Source of the DNA: Anodontia alba
Taxonomy: Eukaryota; Mollusca; Bivalvia; Lucinida; Lucinidae
Length of the DNA: 64,000 nt
Direction: 5' to 3'
NCBI GenBank assembly: GCA_964016985.1
Contig: OZ024833.1
Span: 57,735,463 to 57,799,462, forward strand
The translations under genes were made by a program, and so were the position numbers. The notes below the pieces were generated by a model. That model did not search any database, was not told the DNA's origin, and worked only from the letters and a program-made list of their open reading frames with translations. Positions 1-11,744 of this stretch are shown one piece after another (the stretch's first letter is position 1; each line of letters starts with the position of its first letter).

Positions 1-640
1 TTAAAACCAAATTACATGCGGAGCCTGTATGGGATGGGAGAAAGAAAGCCTGTTCATTGGACCTTACTCACATGACCAAGATGGCCACCATGCCCATATG
101 TGGTAAAAACCCTTTGGAAATCTCAGGAACTGAATGGTAGATGACCTTTAAACTTGGTATGCAGCATTGGGAGTTGGGCCTTATAATGTTTGGTTGACCT
201 TGACCTAAATGTATTCTATGTTAAGGTCAAATTCGGTCACTGAGGTTTTTGTGTGGTAAAAAGGCCAATTAGTGGCACACCGGAGCATCTGGCTCACTGG
301 TAAGCTTATAATGAATAGCTCTGTTGTCATCTGTAGTCTGTCGTCTGTTAACATTTTCAAATATCTTCACCTCTGAAACCACAGGGTCGAATGAAGTCAA
401 ATTTCATGTAGAGCCTTCCTGGGCTGGACTGGAGGTAAAAATCTAGGAGACCTTACAAAAATTTTTCGTATCTGTATATCTTTACAGCCACATACCACTA
501 AGCATATTAATGGTCTATGGGCTATTCTTTCATGACCAAGTTTATTTCAATATACACTCAACATTCAGGTGGGTAGTCAGGACCATTGGGTCTCTGTTTT
601 TTTTTTGTTTTTGTTTTTTTTTTTTTGTTTTTTTTTTAGC
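1..640 (+). repeat. Helentron-like tandem-core repeat, family A, two partial copies
   Basis: Seen: CCAAGATGGCCACCATGCCC followed by ATGTGGTAAAAACC, the core of the large repeat at 27645-32690. A second head (GTCTGTCGTCTGTTAACATT) begins near 330, so two copies abut. The second ends near 595 at GGGTCTCTG, followed by T-rich sequence. The left end is cut by the window edge. Confidence 0.7.
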
Positions 641-884
641 TCACCTATATTAAACCCTTGACTGTATTGTGATAGGAATTTCTCTGAAAGTGATAGCATG
701 GTGATAGTCATAATTTGGCATGATAGTCAGCCTAATAAATGGTCAGCCTGAAATAAATGAACCTTTGTTGAATGAATTATAAAACTTCAAAAACCAAACC
801 AGCATATCCTCTGGACAGGTAGCCACATTTTTTTAAGACAAGAGGCCAACACGCAACGACTTGCTCACCTCACTCTATCAAGCC
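641..884. other. Intronic stretch, no recognised feature
   Basis: AT-rich sequence with no ORF and no repeat that I can match elsewhere in the window. It follows a run of T-rich sequence (about 597-637). Confidence 0.5.
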
Positions 885-956
885 TTATTTTCTCAAGAAA
901 AAAAAAACATTAAAAATGTTGTCTGCTGCAGTTGTCATTAGCACTTAAAGGGTTAA
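885..956. mobile_element. TTAA hairpin MITE, right half only
   Basis: Seen: ATGTTGTCTGCTGCAG, then GCACTTAAAGGG followed by TTAA (953-956). This matches the right end of the MITE family described at 21001-22494. The left half is not recognisable. Confidence 0.65.
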
Positions 957-974
957 CAAATATCACCTGTCTTT

Positions 975-2558
975 GCTCCAGTTCAGCTTATGCCATGGCC
1001 TGTTGTCGTCCATTGTCCGTCCATCCGTCATCAGTCGGTCATTAGCTTTTCACTTTTTTGACATCTCCTCCAGAACCATAAGTTGGATTGAGCTAAAACT
1101 TAGTGGGATGCATTGTGGCAACATGGAGATTCAGAATTGCTAAAATCGTTCCGTTCCGATATCTTTAAATTCTTCAATTGACATCTCCTCCCAAACCATA
1201 AGTCAGATTGAGCTGAAACTTGATGGGTAGCATTGGAGCGACATAGAAATTTAGAATTGCTAAAATCGTTCCGTTCCGATATCTAAGATGGCCGCTTGAA
1301 ATTCTTCAGACAACATATCCTCCCAAATCGTAAGTCGGATTGAGTCAAAACTTGAAGGGAGGCATTGCAGTGACACAGAGATTCAGAATTGCTAAAATGG
1401 TTCGTTCCAAAATCCAGGGTGGCAGCCATGGCAGCCTTCTTTAAATTCTTCAGACGACATCACCTCCCAAACCATAAGTCAGATTGAGATGAACTTGATT
1501 GGAAGCATCGGAGCATTATAGAGATTCGAAAATGCTAAATTTGTTCTGTTCTGATATCCAAGATGGCCGCCATGGAGGCTGCTTGAAACGACATCTGCTC
1601 TGGAACAGTATGTTGGATTAAGCTGAAACTTGGTGGAGGCATTTGGGAGTCATGGAGATTCAGACCTGCTAAAATCATTCCATTCCGACATCCAAGATAG
1701 CTACCACGGGGGCCATCTTGAAATTCTTCAAAAGACATCTCCTCCCAAACCGTAATACGGATTGAGCCCAAACTTGATGGGAGGCATCGGAGCAACAGAG
1801 ATTCAGAATTGCTGAACTATTTCAGTCCAGTATCTGAGATAGCCTTCAAGGTGGCTATCTTGAAAATCTTCAAATCTCATCTGCTCCCGAATGGTAAGTC
1901 AGAGTGAGCCAAAACTTGGTGGGAGGCATTGGGGTGACATGGAGATTCAGAATTGCTAAAAACATTTTGTTATGATATCCATGATGGCTGCCATGGTGGC
2001 CATCTTGAAAGTCTTCAGTTGTTATCTGCTCCTGAACAGTAAGTCAGATGGTGGAAGGCAATGGGGCAGCATGGAGATTTAGGATCTCTAAAATGGTTCT
2101 GGTCTGATATCCAAGATGGCCACCATGGCAGCCATCTTGAAAATCTTCAAAGCACATCTGCTCCTGAACAGTACGCCTGATTCAGCTTAAACATGATGGG
2201 AGGCATCAGGGGTGTTATGGAAATTCAGAATTGTTAAAATAGTCCTGTTCCAATATCCAAGATAGTAGCCATCTTTAAATTCTTCAAACCACATCTCCTC
2301 CCAAACAGTAAGTCAGATTGAGCTGAAACTTAATGAGAGGCATAGGATTGACATGGAGATTCAGAGTTGCTAAACATTCAGTTCCAATATCCAAGATAGA
2401 GGCCATGGTGGTAATCTTGAAACTCTTCAAACAACATCAGATTCTGAATTGCTAAAGGCAATCTGATCTGACAACGAAGATGGCCACCATGGCACAATGT
2501 AACATATCATGATAAGCCTTATCCAGTTGAGTGATTTCTGGCCCACTTGGGCCTCTAG
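975..2558 (+). repeat. Helentron-like tandem-core repeat, family B
   Basis: Seen: a GTCC-rich head (TTGTCCGTCCATCCGTCATC) is followed by about eleven diverged units of 120-150 bp. Each unit carries AAGTCAGATTGAGCTGAAAC, GAGATTCAGAATTGCTAAAA and CCAAGATGGCCGCCATGG. The element ends GGGCCTCTAG followed by T. The CTAG-T terminus matches the Helitron-type 3' end (CTRR then T); assignment to the pearl/Helentron class is inference. Confidence 0.75.
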
Positions 2559-3017
2559 TTTTTTGTTGTTGCTGTTATTGTTTCATGACAGGTTTCTATT
2601 TAATGTAGATTGTGTACTTATATTTTTACTGATATATGTTTCAGTTTACCAGGAAAGTTTATGCTTTGTTTCATAGCCTAATTCAGCTCATGGCTGTATG
2701 GTGCCTCGTTGCACAGAACCTTCCATTATCACACTTCCATTGTCTCGACATGAATTAAATACTGTTGGGAGAGGCGTAAAACACCCAAAAAATAAGAGTT
2801 GACGTTTTGTTGGAAGTAACATAAATTTTAGAATGTTATCTACTTCATTAGGGAATGGCCCTCTAATAGTTGATAAGATAAATCATTAGAGCTGGGTATC
2901 ACAAGAAAAAAAGTATCATGATATGACAATGTCAAGTGTCCAATACAACTCTGTATCATGATACTTTAACCCTGTTGGTTTTCTACATTTGTCAAAAACA
3001 TATGACTATTGTGTTAC
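2559..3017. other. Intronic stretch, no recognised feature
   Basis: AT-rich sequence without long ORFs. ATCATGATA-type motifs recur around 2915-2960 and again near 3260, but I see no defined element. Confidence 0.5.
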
Positions 3018-3222
3018 TGCTTAGCATGCTGGGTAAAAAGGAGATGACAATTTGAAATATTTTTCTTGTTTTTCCCAAAAGACAGGCTTTGACATTTCAT
3101 GCAAATTGTCTCCTGAGGAGACCATTTGCATGAAATGTCAGAGCCTATTTTCTGGGAAATATAAGAAAAATATCATAAATCCATGTTGTCTGCTGAATTA
3201 GCCCCAGGTGTGGTAATGGTTA
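3018..3222. mobile_element. Foldback copy of the TTAA hairpin MITE
   Basis: Seen: GACATTTCATGCAAATTGTC and its inverted partner ATTTGCATGAAATGTCAGAG meet at GTCTCCTGAGGAGAC, with CCCAAAAGACAGG / CCTATTTTCTGGG further out. The outermost pair is degraded: TTAGCATGCTGGGTAAAA on the left, GAATTAGCCCCAGGTGTGGT on the right. It can fold into a hairpin of about 110 bp. Confidence 0.7.
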
Positions 3223-3360
3223 AAAGCCTTTTTATATATGAAAAGTGCATTATGCAGGTATCATGAAGTATCTATACTAATCATCAGTATCACAAAACAG
3301 TATTGTCACAAAATAAAATCTTGATACATTGATGCATTTATGATAAATCATGAAAGAATT

Positions 3361-5214
3361 GCTATTTTTATCGCACCTGCTTGTAGCAGGGTGCGATATA
3401 GGTGTCCGATTTTTTGTCAGTCCGTCCGTCAGTCCGTCCGTCCGTCTGTCAACATTTATGTCGACGTTCGACATTTATGTCAAAGCTAGTATTCTAATCA
3501 ACTACAAGACTAAACAACCATCAAACCTTGCATGAAACATCTCCCTGACCTCCTGACTTTGCAACATAGGCGTCCGCTTTTCCGTATGTCTGTCCATTCG
3601 TCCATCCGTCTGTCAACATTTATGTCGAAGTTTGACATTTATGTCAAAGTTAGTATTTTAATCAACTACAAGACTAAACAACCATCAAACCTTGCATGAA
3701 ACATCTCCCTGACCTCCCGACTTTGCGACATAGGTGCCCACTTTTCCATTCGTCTGTCTGTTTGTCTGTCCGTCTGTCTGTCTCTTAACAGTTCTGTTAT
3801 GTCGAAGTTTGACATTTATGTCAAAGTTAGTATTCTAACCAACTACAATTCTACAACAACCATCATACCTTGTTTGACATATCTCCCTGACCTCCTGACT
3901 TGGCAGATATGTTGACCCAGTGACCTTGACCTATATTTTGCGCTCCATTGACTTTGACACAATTTACGTTGACGTTCCAGATCTTCTCAACTATAAGGCG
4001 TACAACTACCAAACCTTGCATAGTGCTTCTCCTAGATGTACAGACTTAGCAGGTACCTTGACCCGGTGACCTTGACCTATATTTTGCGCTCCAGTGACTT
4101 TGACATATTTTGCGTCGACGTTCGATATCTCCATAACTATAAGGCCTACAACCATTAAACCTTGCAAAGTGCTTCCCCTCAATGTACTGACTTAGCAGAT
4201 ACCTTGACCTGGTGACCTTGACCTATATTTTGGCTGCAGTGACTTTGACATAATTTACGTCAACGTTCCAGATCTCCTCAAGTGTAAGACCTCTAGCCAC
4301 CAAACCTTGCATAGTGCTTCTCCTATATGTACTCACTTGGCAGGTATCTTGACCCGGTGACCTTGACCTATTTTTTGCGCTCCAGTGCCTTTTACACATT
4401 TTACGTCAACGTTCAATATCTCCTCAACTATAAGGCCTACAACCATCAAACCTTGCATAGTGCTTCTCCTCAATGTATGGACTGCAGGTACCTTGACTGG
4501 GTGACCTTGACCTATATTTCATGCTCCATTGACTTTTATACCTTTTACGTCACCCTTCCAGATGTCCTCAACTGTAAGGCCTTCAACCACCAAACCTTAT
4601 ATAGCACTTCTTCTCAATGTACTGACTCGACAGGTACCTTGACCTGGTGACCTTGACCTATATTGTGCACTCCAGTGACTTTGACACATTTTATATTGAA
4701 GTTCGGTATCTCCTCAAATATAAGACCTACAACCACTAAACCTTGCATAGTGCTTCACCTCATTGCACTGGCTTGGCAGGTACCTTGACCCACTGATCTT
4801 GACCTATATTTGACACATTTTACGTTGATGTTTGATAACTCCTCAACTATAAGGCTATAACCACCATACCTTGCATTGTGCTTCTCCTTGATGTACTGAA
4901 TTAGCAGGTACCTTGACTCGTGACCTTGACCTATATTTCATGCTCCAGTGACTTTTACACATTTTACGTCAACGTTCCATTATCATTGGGCTGTATGATA
5001 CAAAAAGTCAGTGCTGAAGATATAGCCATTAGAGGGAATGGGACTGGCCTGGAATATATGTGGCCCACTAGGCACTTTGTCTACATTTTTTTTCAACCCA
5101 GTTTTCCAAGTAAGCACTGCTAAGAATGAAATAAACTTATTTAATAACCACATTCTGATTGTGGCACCTGTGACCTTTGCGCCAGCAGGTGCGATGACGC
5201 CTTCCGCGGAATTC
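3361..5214 (+). repeat. Helentron-like tandem-core repeat, family C (intact copy)
   Basis: Seen: the 5' palindrome TATCGCACCTGCTTGTAGCA/GGGTGCGATATA, a GTCC-rich stretch, three longer units with TATGTCAAAGTTAGTATT, then about eight units of roughly 147 bp (CGGTGACCTTGACCTATATT). The 3' end repeats half of the palindrome inverted (CCAGCAGGTGCGATGACG) and stops at GCGGAATTCTTG. The copy at 35655-48540 shows the same layout and fixes both ends. Confidence 0.8.
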
Positions 5215-5276
5215 TTGTTTATGTCACAGAGGTACACGGTGACAAGTCTAGCTGCATATGATTTTATTTCTTATAG

Positions 5277-5415
5277 GGATCATTGGTGGATGATGAGTCC
5301 CTTATTCAGGTGTTAGCGGTGACTAAAGTGACTGCTGCAGAAGTTAGTGAGAAACTTACTGTTGCAGCTGAGACAGAAATCAAAATAAATGAGGCAAGAG
5401 AAGAGTTTAGACCAG
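5277..5415 (+). CDS. DNAH5: Axonemal dynein heavy chain, exon 1 in window
   Basis: This exon belongs to a ciliary outer-arm dynein heavy chain, the ATP-driven motor that bends cilia. It starts after the acceptor TTTCTTATAG and reads [20 protein letters not shown], ending EEFRP plus one base before the donor GTATGT. These residues lie between AAA5 and AAA6, where family members carry the LVDDESLI and EVSEKL blocks. Phase is 0 at the left and 1 at the right, joining the next exon to give a Val codon. The upstream coiled-coil exons must lie left of the window. DNAH5 fits better than DNAH8 from remembered family motifs; this was not tested by alignment. A tandem copy of most of this exon follows immediately. 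Confidence 0.9.
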
Positions 5416-5559
5416 GTATGTACATAATGTCCCTTATTCAGGTGTTAGCGGTAACTAAAGTGACTGCTGCAGAAGTTAGTGAGAAACTTACTGTTGCAGC
5501 CGAGACAGAAATCAAAATAAATGAGGCAGGAGAAGAGTTTAGACCAGAATGTACATAAT
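5297..5559 (+). repeat. 132-bp tandem duplication of the dynein exon and its donor
   Basis: Copy 1 is 5297-5428 and copy 2 is 5429-5559. They differ at only a few positions: three substitutions within the exonic part, plus a change at the donor. Copy 1 has ACCAG then GTATGTAC; copy 2 has ACCAGAATGTAC, so the GT donor is lost. Copy 2 also lacks the original acceptor and the first 20 bases of the exon. One amino acid changes (Arg to Gly). It is best read as a recent dead exon copy inside the intron. Confidence 0.85.
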
Positions 5560-6826
5560 CTATATTACCTTTAGCTCTCTGAGGCAAAATCAATCAATAG
5601 AAAGCTGATTGATAACTCATTACTTATTTTTCCCAGAAAATAGAATTTGATTTCGTACATGTAATGTGAATTGGCATGAAATGTCAAGCCCTAATTTCTG
5701 GAGAAAATAGGCAAAATGTTTAAAAATGCTGTCTGTTTAATCCTTTCATTCCTACAGACCAATACAAACCTTTGCAGATATCTTTGCAAACAGTACAGAT
5801 CCAGATGAGACTAATAATAAGCCCTTTCATCAGGATCTACGCTGTTTGGCATACTGTTATTGATTTCTGACTGACACACCTATTTGCAACAATGGATGTT
5901 TCCAAATTCAGAAATAGAAGAGACCATGTCAGAAACATGGGGATTAAGTCCAGTTAGTTGAAGGTTTAGACTGGATACAGATAAGCAGAGATGACAGATG
6001 TTTGCAAATGTACTGCTTGAAAGATTTTAATCCGTAGAAGAGACAAATGGGGATAGCCAATGTTATGTGATGCCATTGTTTGTTATCTTTTTATGAGAAA
6101 AGAAGCCAAATAAAGGAAAAAATAATTCTTATAAAAAGAAACATTTTTAGCTTGCCATTACAAAGTACAGTAAAGCTTTTATTCTATGAAGTCACACCTG
6201 ACAGTGACATTGTGCTATTACATAAAACTTATATGGGCTGCGCCATCCAAAAACATGTCCTCAGACATATGTCGAAAGGTAAGGCATAGATCAACCTGCA
6301 CAACTGCCCGGTCTAATCAGGGCCTTCACTGTCTGCTATCAGAATCATAGGCAGAGGGGATAATCTGAATATGCATATTTTGCTCATGCTCAAAGGCACT
6401 TTTTTGCTTGATGTAGCTAAATATCATATGAAATGGCTACTTATGAAAGTTCTGTTTTTGTATTACCATCCCCTGGATTTAGTTGATACTTAACACTAAT
6501 GTCAGATGCTGATCAAACGTTTTGTTCAGTGTGAGTAACATTCTCCTCTTTGACTTTAAGATCTTACATAGGTTTTCTCATATTAGCCTACCCTAATTGC
6601 CCTATGTATTCAGAAACCTTTACTCACTGTACTGATCCTCAAATTTAAACAAGCCCATTTGACTATCTAGTGATATGCTAAAAAGTACATATGTAATGAT
6701 AAATGATGCAGACCTTGATCAAACTGCTCCTTCAGTATCATTTTGATCTGTGTCTGCACTGTTTGCTGAGGCCTTTCTGTTGAAATATTTATGATCAATA
6801 CAATAATTAAAATTTTCATATTGCAG
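5560..6826. other. Intron with degraded MITE pieces
   Basis: Around 5615-5745 is a decayed TTAA-hairpin MITE copy (GGCATGAAATGTCAAGCCC, then CTGTCTGTTTAATCCTTTC). Near 6290-6420 is a piece similar to the foldback family at 23600-23730 (GGGCCTTCACTGTCTGC). A 69-codon ORF at 6080-6289 has no recognisable similarity and looks fortuitous. Confidence 0.5.
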
Positions 6827-6941
6827 TTGCTACAAGGGGCAGTATCCTATATTTCTTGATTTGTGACATGACCATTGTTAACAGGATGTACCAAACATCA
6901 CTGGGACAGTTCCTGGGATTGTTCGATATTTCAATGGCAAG
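6827..6941 (+). CDS. DNAH5: Axonemal dynein heavy chain, exon 2 in window
   Basis: Starts after the acceptor CATATTGCAG and ends before the donor GTAAGA. It reads (V)[18 protein letters not shown], then [19 protein letters not shown] and part of an Arg codon. The RGSILYF block and the MYQTSL..FLGLFD helix are diagnostic for the linker between AAA5 and AAA6 of axonemal heavy chains. Phase is 1 in, 2 out, matching both neighbouring exons. No frameshift or stop is present. The following intron is about 6.5 kb and is filled by several tandem-core repeat arrays. Confidence 0.92.
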
Positions 6942-7134
6942 GTAAGAACTGTAGTAGTAATTTAGTGTGCCAGCAGCAGTGTCTTAAGGACTATGCCATG
7001 TCACTTTAAAAGCTTGGGTGACTTAGGTGTGCAAGTTCCCATTCCTTCTTCATTTGTTCATTCATTTTTCTGTGTATTTATGCCCACACTAGCATTTACT
7101 CTAAATGAAGTCAACAAATTGTAAAATTTTTGTA

Positions 7135-8340
7135 ACTCCCTCCCCGCCACCACAAACTGTGTTTGTGTGGTGCCACAAACTATGTGTGTGTAAGGGGGGC
7201 GGGGTATACTGTTTTCATGTCTGTCCATCTATCCATCCATCTGTTATGTTTTGGTTTCTGCTTCTTATCCTTAATTTAAGGATTTTTTTCAAATTATGGG
7301 GGCGGAGGGGAGGGGGGGGGGGGTGGGGGTGGGGAGGTAGTGGTATACTGTTTTCATGTCGTCCATCTGTCCATTATTTTTTGGTTTCTTCTTACCTTGC
7401 TAAATGATTTAAGGTATCTTTTCATATTTGGCATAAATGTTGATATTGATAAGATGTTGTTGCACAAAAATAAGAGCCAAGGGATTAATTCCTTTAGAGT
7501 TATTTCCCTTTGTAATTCTTGAAAAGGCATTTATCTTGCAAAATAATGTCAGGAATCTTTTCATATTTTGCATAAACATTGATATGGATGAGTTGTTGCT
7601 GTTAGACAAAAAGTAGGACCTAGGGGTCAGTTCCTGAAGAATTATTTCCCTTTGTAATTCTTGAAAAGGTGTTATGGTTTATTATTCTGTTCTATTGGTT
7701 TCTGCTTCTTATCTTGCAAAATTATCATAATTTCAGGAATCTTTTCATATTTTGCATAAATGTTGATATTGATAAGGTGTCCTTAATAGACAAAAATAAG
7801 GGCCTAGGGTTTAATTCCTTTAGAATTATTTCCCTTTGTAATTCTTCAAAAGGAGTTTTGGTTTCTGCTTCTTATCTTGCTAAATAATTTCAGGATTCTT
7901 TTCATATTTTACATAAACATTGATATTGATGAGGTGTTGCTGTTAGACATAAAAAGGGCCTGTGGATCAGTTCTTAGAGTTATTTCCCTTTGTAATTCTT
8001 GAAAAGGAGTTTTGGTTTCTGCTTCTTATCTTGCTAAATGTTTTCAGGATTCTTTTCGTATTTGGCATAAACATTGATATTGATGAGGTGTTGTTGTTAA
8101 ACAAAAATAAGGGCCTAAGGGTAAATTACTTTAGAGTTGTTTCCCTTTGTAATTCTTGAAAAGGTCTTTTGGTTTCTGCTTCTTATCTTGCTAAATAATT
8201 TCAGGAATCTTTTCATATTTTGTATAAACCTTGATATTGATAAAATGATGCTGTAAGACAAAAATAAGGGCCAAGGGGTTAATTCCTTTATAGTTATTTC
8301 CCTTTGTAATTCTTGAACAGGAGTTTTGGTCTCTGCTGCT
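7135..8340 (+). repeat. Helentron-like tandem-core repeat, family D
   Basis: Seen: a CCGCCACCACAAACTG palindrome head, GTCC/ATCC-rich stretches (about 7215 and 7360), a G-rich tract near 7298-7336, then about seven units of roughly 155 bp. Each unit contains AGAGTTATTTCCCTTTGTAA and TTTGGTTTCTGCTTCTTATC. It abuts the family E head at 8346. Confidence 0.7.
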
Positions 8341-8345
8341 AATTA

Positions 8346-8866
8346 TGTCTCCCCCCTGACAGGGGTGGAGACATATTGTTTTTGCCTCGGTAGTCTGTCT
8401 GTCTGTCCATCCATCCATCACACAATCCTGTTCGCTCTATAATTTAAAAACCATACAAGATATTTTCATGAAACTGCATAGAAATACAAAGCATCATCAG
8501 ACAACATGCAGACTACAAGAACCATAATTCTTGTCTATACTTTTTTGGAGTTATTCCCCTTTGAAATTAGAGAATGGTAAACTCGTGTCCGCTGTATAAC
8601 TTGAAAAGCATTCAAGATATTGTCATGAAACTTCATGGAACTATAAAGCATCACCAGACAATGTGCAGAACACAAGAACTGTAACTCATGTCTATACTGT
8701 TTTGTAGTTATTCCCCTTTGAAATTTGACAATGGTCATTTCATGTTTGCTTGATAACTTGAAAATCCTTCAAGATATTTTCTTGAAACTTCATAGAAACA
8801 TAAAGCATCATCAGACAACGTGCATACCTCAAGAACTGTAACTCTTGTCTATAGTTCAGGGTTGCC
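8346..8866 (+). repeat. Helentron-like tandem-core repeat, family E
   Basis: Seen: the palindrome GTCTCCCCCCTGACAGGGGT/GGAGACATATTG, then TCTGTCTGTCCATCCATCC, then three units of about 155 bp with GAGTTATTCCCCTTTGAAAT and TTTTCATGAAACTTCATGGA-like text. The 3' end is unclear. Confidence 0.7.
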
Positions 8867-9845
8867 ACGATCTTGGAAAAAAGTCTGGAAAATGAATGTT
8901 TTTCCAGGTCAGGGAAGTTTAGTTTGGGTCAGGAAAATTGGCAAAAATTGGAAAAAGTCAGGGAACTGTCAGGGAATTTCAAAATTTTCTCTAAATTGAG
9001 ATGGCTATTGGCAGTCTTCTTAATTCTCAGAATTTCTTAGCATCCCAGATTGTTTGACAAGAATGTTATACTTTAAATTTCAAGCTGAAGAGAAGACTGA
9101 AGAGTGTGGCAACCCTTGCCTTCAGAGCTTGGCTCAGTTTACACTAATGTTGTTCACAAATGTATTTTGAGATTTCTTTCTTCAGCTTTGCATATAATTA
9201 TATGTGTGTTCTTCTTATTTGTTAAATGTGTTGCAGGTTGTCACAATGATCAAAATTTTCTTCCCCAGAAGCACACTTGCTTGTTTGTTGAGTAAATGTT
9301 TTGGCTCTGATCTAAATATGTATATGATTGTTAGGGTATTAGCTAGTATTAGCATGCCATATGTTAAAAGTCTTTTGAGGCTCTCCCAGAATATGTTGAG
9401 GCCAGGTTTTTGGAACCAGTGTTACCAGCATTAGGTGAAAGTATGCCATCTTAGTTTTGCATTAGTTTTCAGCTCTTCAGTGTTAACAACAATGAATTGT
9501 ATATTTGTGAAAAAAGATAAGGTCTGCATTAGGAAATAAGTTTTGTCTGGCTTTGCTAGAGTATTGAAATACAGCTGTCTTTCCCTCATCTTTTGACCAC
9601 CTGATTTCCAGCACAAATTATTAATATTCTTGTTCATATTTTTATGCTTCCTGAAGGGAGAGCATATAGTCGCCACTTTGTCCTTCCGTCTGGGGAAGGT
9701 CGGGTGGTGCGGAGGTGTTTTGTATCTTACCTCACCGAGGCGTCCAACTGATATTGGCTTGCAGTTGGGCAAGGCCTGCTATCCTTGTAGCAGGTAAGGG
9801 TAGAGGGGTAATATTTTATTTCTTCTATTTCTTCACTTTCATTAT
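8867..9845. other. Intronic stretch with a GTCAGGGAA-rich low-complexity repeat
   Basis: At about 8855-9000 the motifs GGTCAGGGAAGTTT and GTCAGGGAACTGTCAGGG recur; a related stretch sits at about 23870-23945. The remainder holds short ORFs with no recognisable family. Around 9700-9760 the sequence is more GC-rich (CGGGTGGTGCGGAGGTG), but no gene is supported. Confidence 0.45.
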
Positions 9846-11714
9846 ATCCCCCCTACCAAAGGCGGTGGGGGACATACTGTTTTTGGGACGGATCCATTGG
9901 TGTCGGCATCAGGGTCGGTGTAAAACTTCTTGTCTGCTCTATCACTAGAATACCCTTTGGAATATTTTGATGATACTTGGTAGAAATGTAGAACAGGACC
10001 AGACGACGTGTCATGTACAAGAATGACAACTCTGCTTTTCTTACTTTTGGAGTTATCACCCTTTGTTTTATTTGAAAAAGATTTTGTGTCCGCTCTGTAA
10101 CTCGAATACCCTTCGGAATATTTTGATGGTACTTGGCAGAAATGTAGAACAGGACCAGATGAAGTGTCATGTACAAGAATGACGGCACTTCCTTCCTTAC
10201 TTTTGGTTTTACCTCCCTTTGTTATATTTGACAGTGATAATCCATTGATTTCTTGTCGGCTCTGTAAGTCAAAGACTCTTTGGAATATTTTTATGATACT
10301 TGGTAGAAATGTAGAACAGGACCAGACGACATGTCATGTACAAGAATGACAACTCGGCCTTTCTTACTTCTGGTGTTATTTCCCTTTGTTATATTTGACA
10401 GAGATTATCCATTGCTATTGTGTCTGCTCTGTAAGTCAAAGACCCTTTGGAATATTTTTATGATACTTGGTAGAAATGTAGAACAGGACCAGGTAATGTG
10501 TTGCATACAAGAATGACAACTCTGCCTTTCTTACTTTTGGAGTTATCTCCCTTTATTTTGTTTGAAATAGATTGCTTGTCTGCTCTGTAACTAGAATACC
10601 CTTTTAGAATATTTCGATCGTACTTGGCAGAAATGTAGAATAGGACCAGATGACGTGTCACGTACAAGAATGACAACTCTGCCTTTCTTATTTTTGAGGT
10701 TATCTCCCCTTTGTTATATTTGACATAATAATCCATTGATTTCGTGTCTGCTCTGTAAGTCAAAGACCCTTTCAAATATTTTTATGATACTTTGTAGAAA
10801 TGCAGAACAGGACCAGACGACGTGTCGCATACAAGAATGACAACTCTGCTTTTCTTACTTTTGTCGTTATCTCCCATTGTTATGTCTGACAGTGATTATC
10901 CATTGATTTCGTGCCGGCTTTGTAAGTCAAAGACCCTTTGGGATATTTTTGTGATACTTGGTAGAAATGTAGAACAGGACCAGATAACATGTCATGTACA
11001 AAATGACAACTCTGCCTTTCTTACTTTTGGCGTTATCTCCCTTTCTTATGTCTGACAATGATTATCCATCGATTTCATGTATGCTCTGTAAGTCAAAAAC
11101 CATTTGGAATATTTCTATGATACTGGCTAGAAATTTCAAACAGGAACAGACGAAGTGTCGCGTACAAAAATGACAACTCTGGCTTTCTTACTTTTGGAGT
11201 TGTTTCCTTTTGTTTTGTTTGAAATAGATTTATCATCTGCTCTGTAACTGGAATACCCTACAGAGTATTTTGATGGTACCTTGTAAAATTGTAGAATAGG
11301 ACAAGATGACGTGTTCCTTATAAGAATGACAACTCTGCCTTCCTTTCTTTTGCTGTAATGTCGCTTTGTTATATTTGACACTGATTATGCATTGATTTAG
11401 TGTCTGCTATATAAGTCGAACACTTTTTGGAATATTTTTAAGATACTTGGTAGTAATAAAGAACAGGACCAGACAACATGTCACATACAAGAATGACAAC
11501 TTCGGTTTTTTACTTTTGAAGTTATCTCCCCTTCTTATGTTTGAATTTGATTTCTTGTCTCTGCTTTGTACATGAATACCCTACGGAATATTTTGATGAT
11601 GCTTGGAACAAATGTAGAACAGGACAAGATGACAAGTTGCATTCAAGAATGACAACTGTGGCGGGATCAGGGTGGGGGGGACATTTGTTTTTTTTTCCAA
11701 ATAACCTTTTCTAG
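9846..11714 (+). repeat. Helentron-like tandem-core repeat, family F (long copy)
   Basis: Seen: the palindrome ATCCCCCCTACCAAAGGCGG/TGGGGGACATACTG, then about eleven units of roughly 164 bp. Each unit holds ATGTAGAACAGGACCAGACG, CAAGAATGACAACTCTG and GAGTTATCTCCCTTTGTT. The 3' part (GGCGGGATCAGGGTGGGGG) mirrors the 5' palindrome, and the copy ends CCTTTTCTAG followed by T. A colinear second copy is at 18079-19082. Confidence 0.8.
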
Positions 11715-11744
11715 TTTCTGTTCCTCTCTTTTCTCCCTTTCTCA

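Noticed and set aside
5429..5559. Second exon copy as a functional alternative exon
   Set aside because: Donor is lost and the original acceptor absent; reading through reaches a stop soon after.
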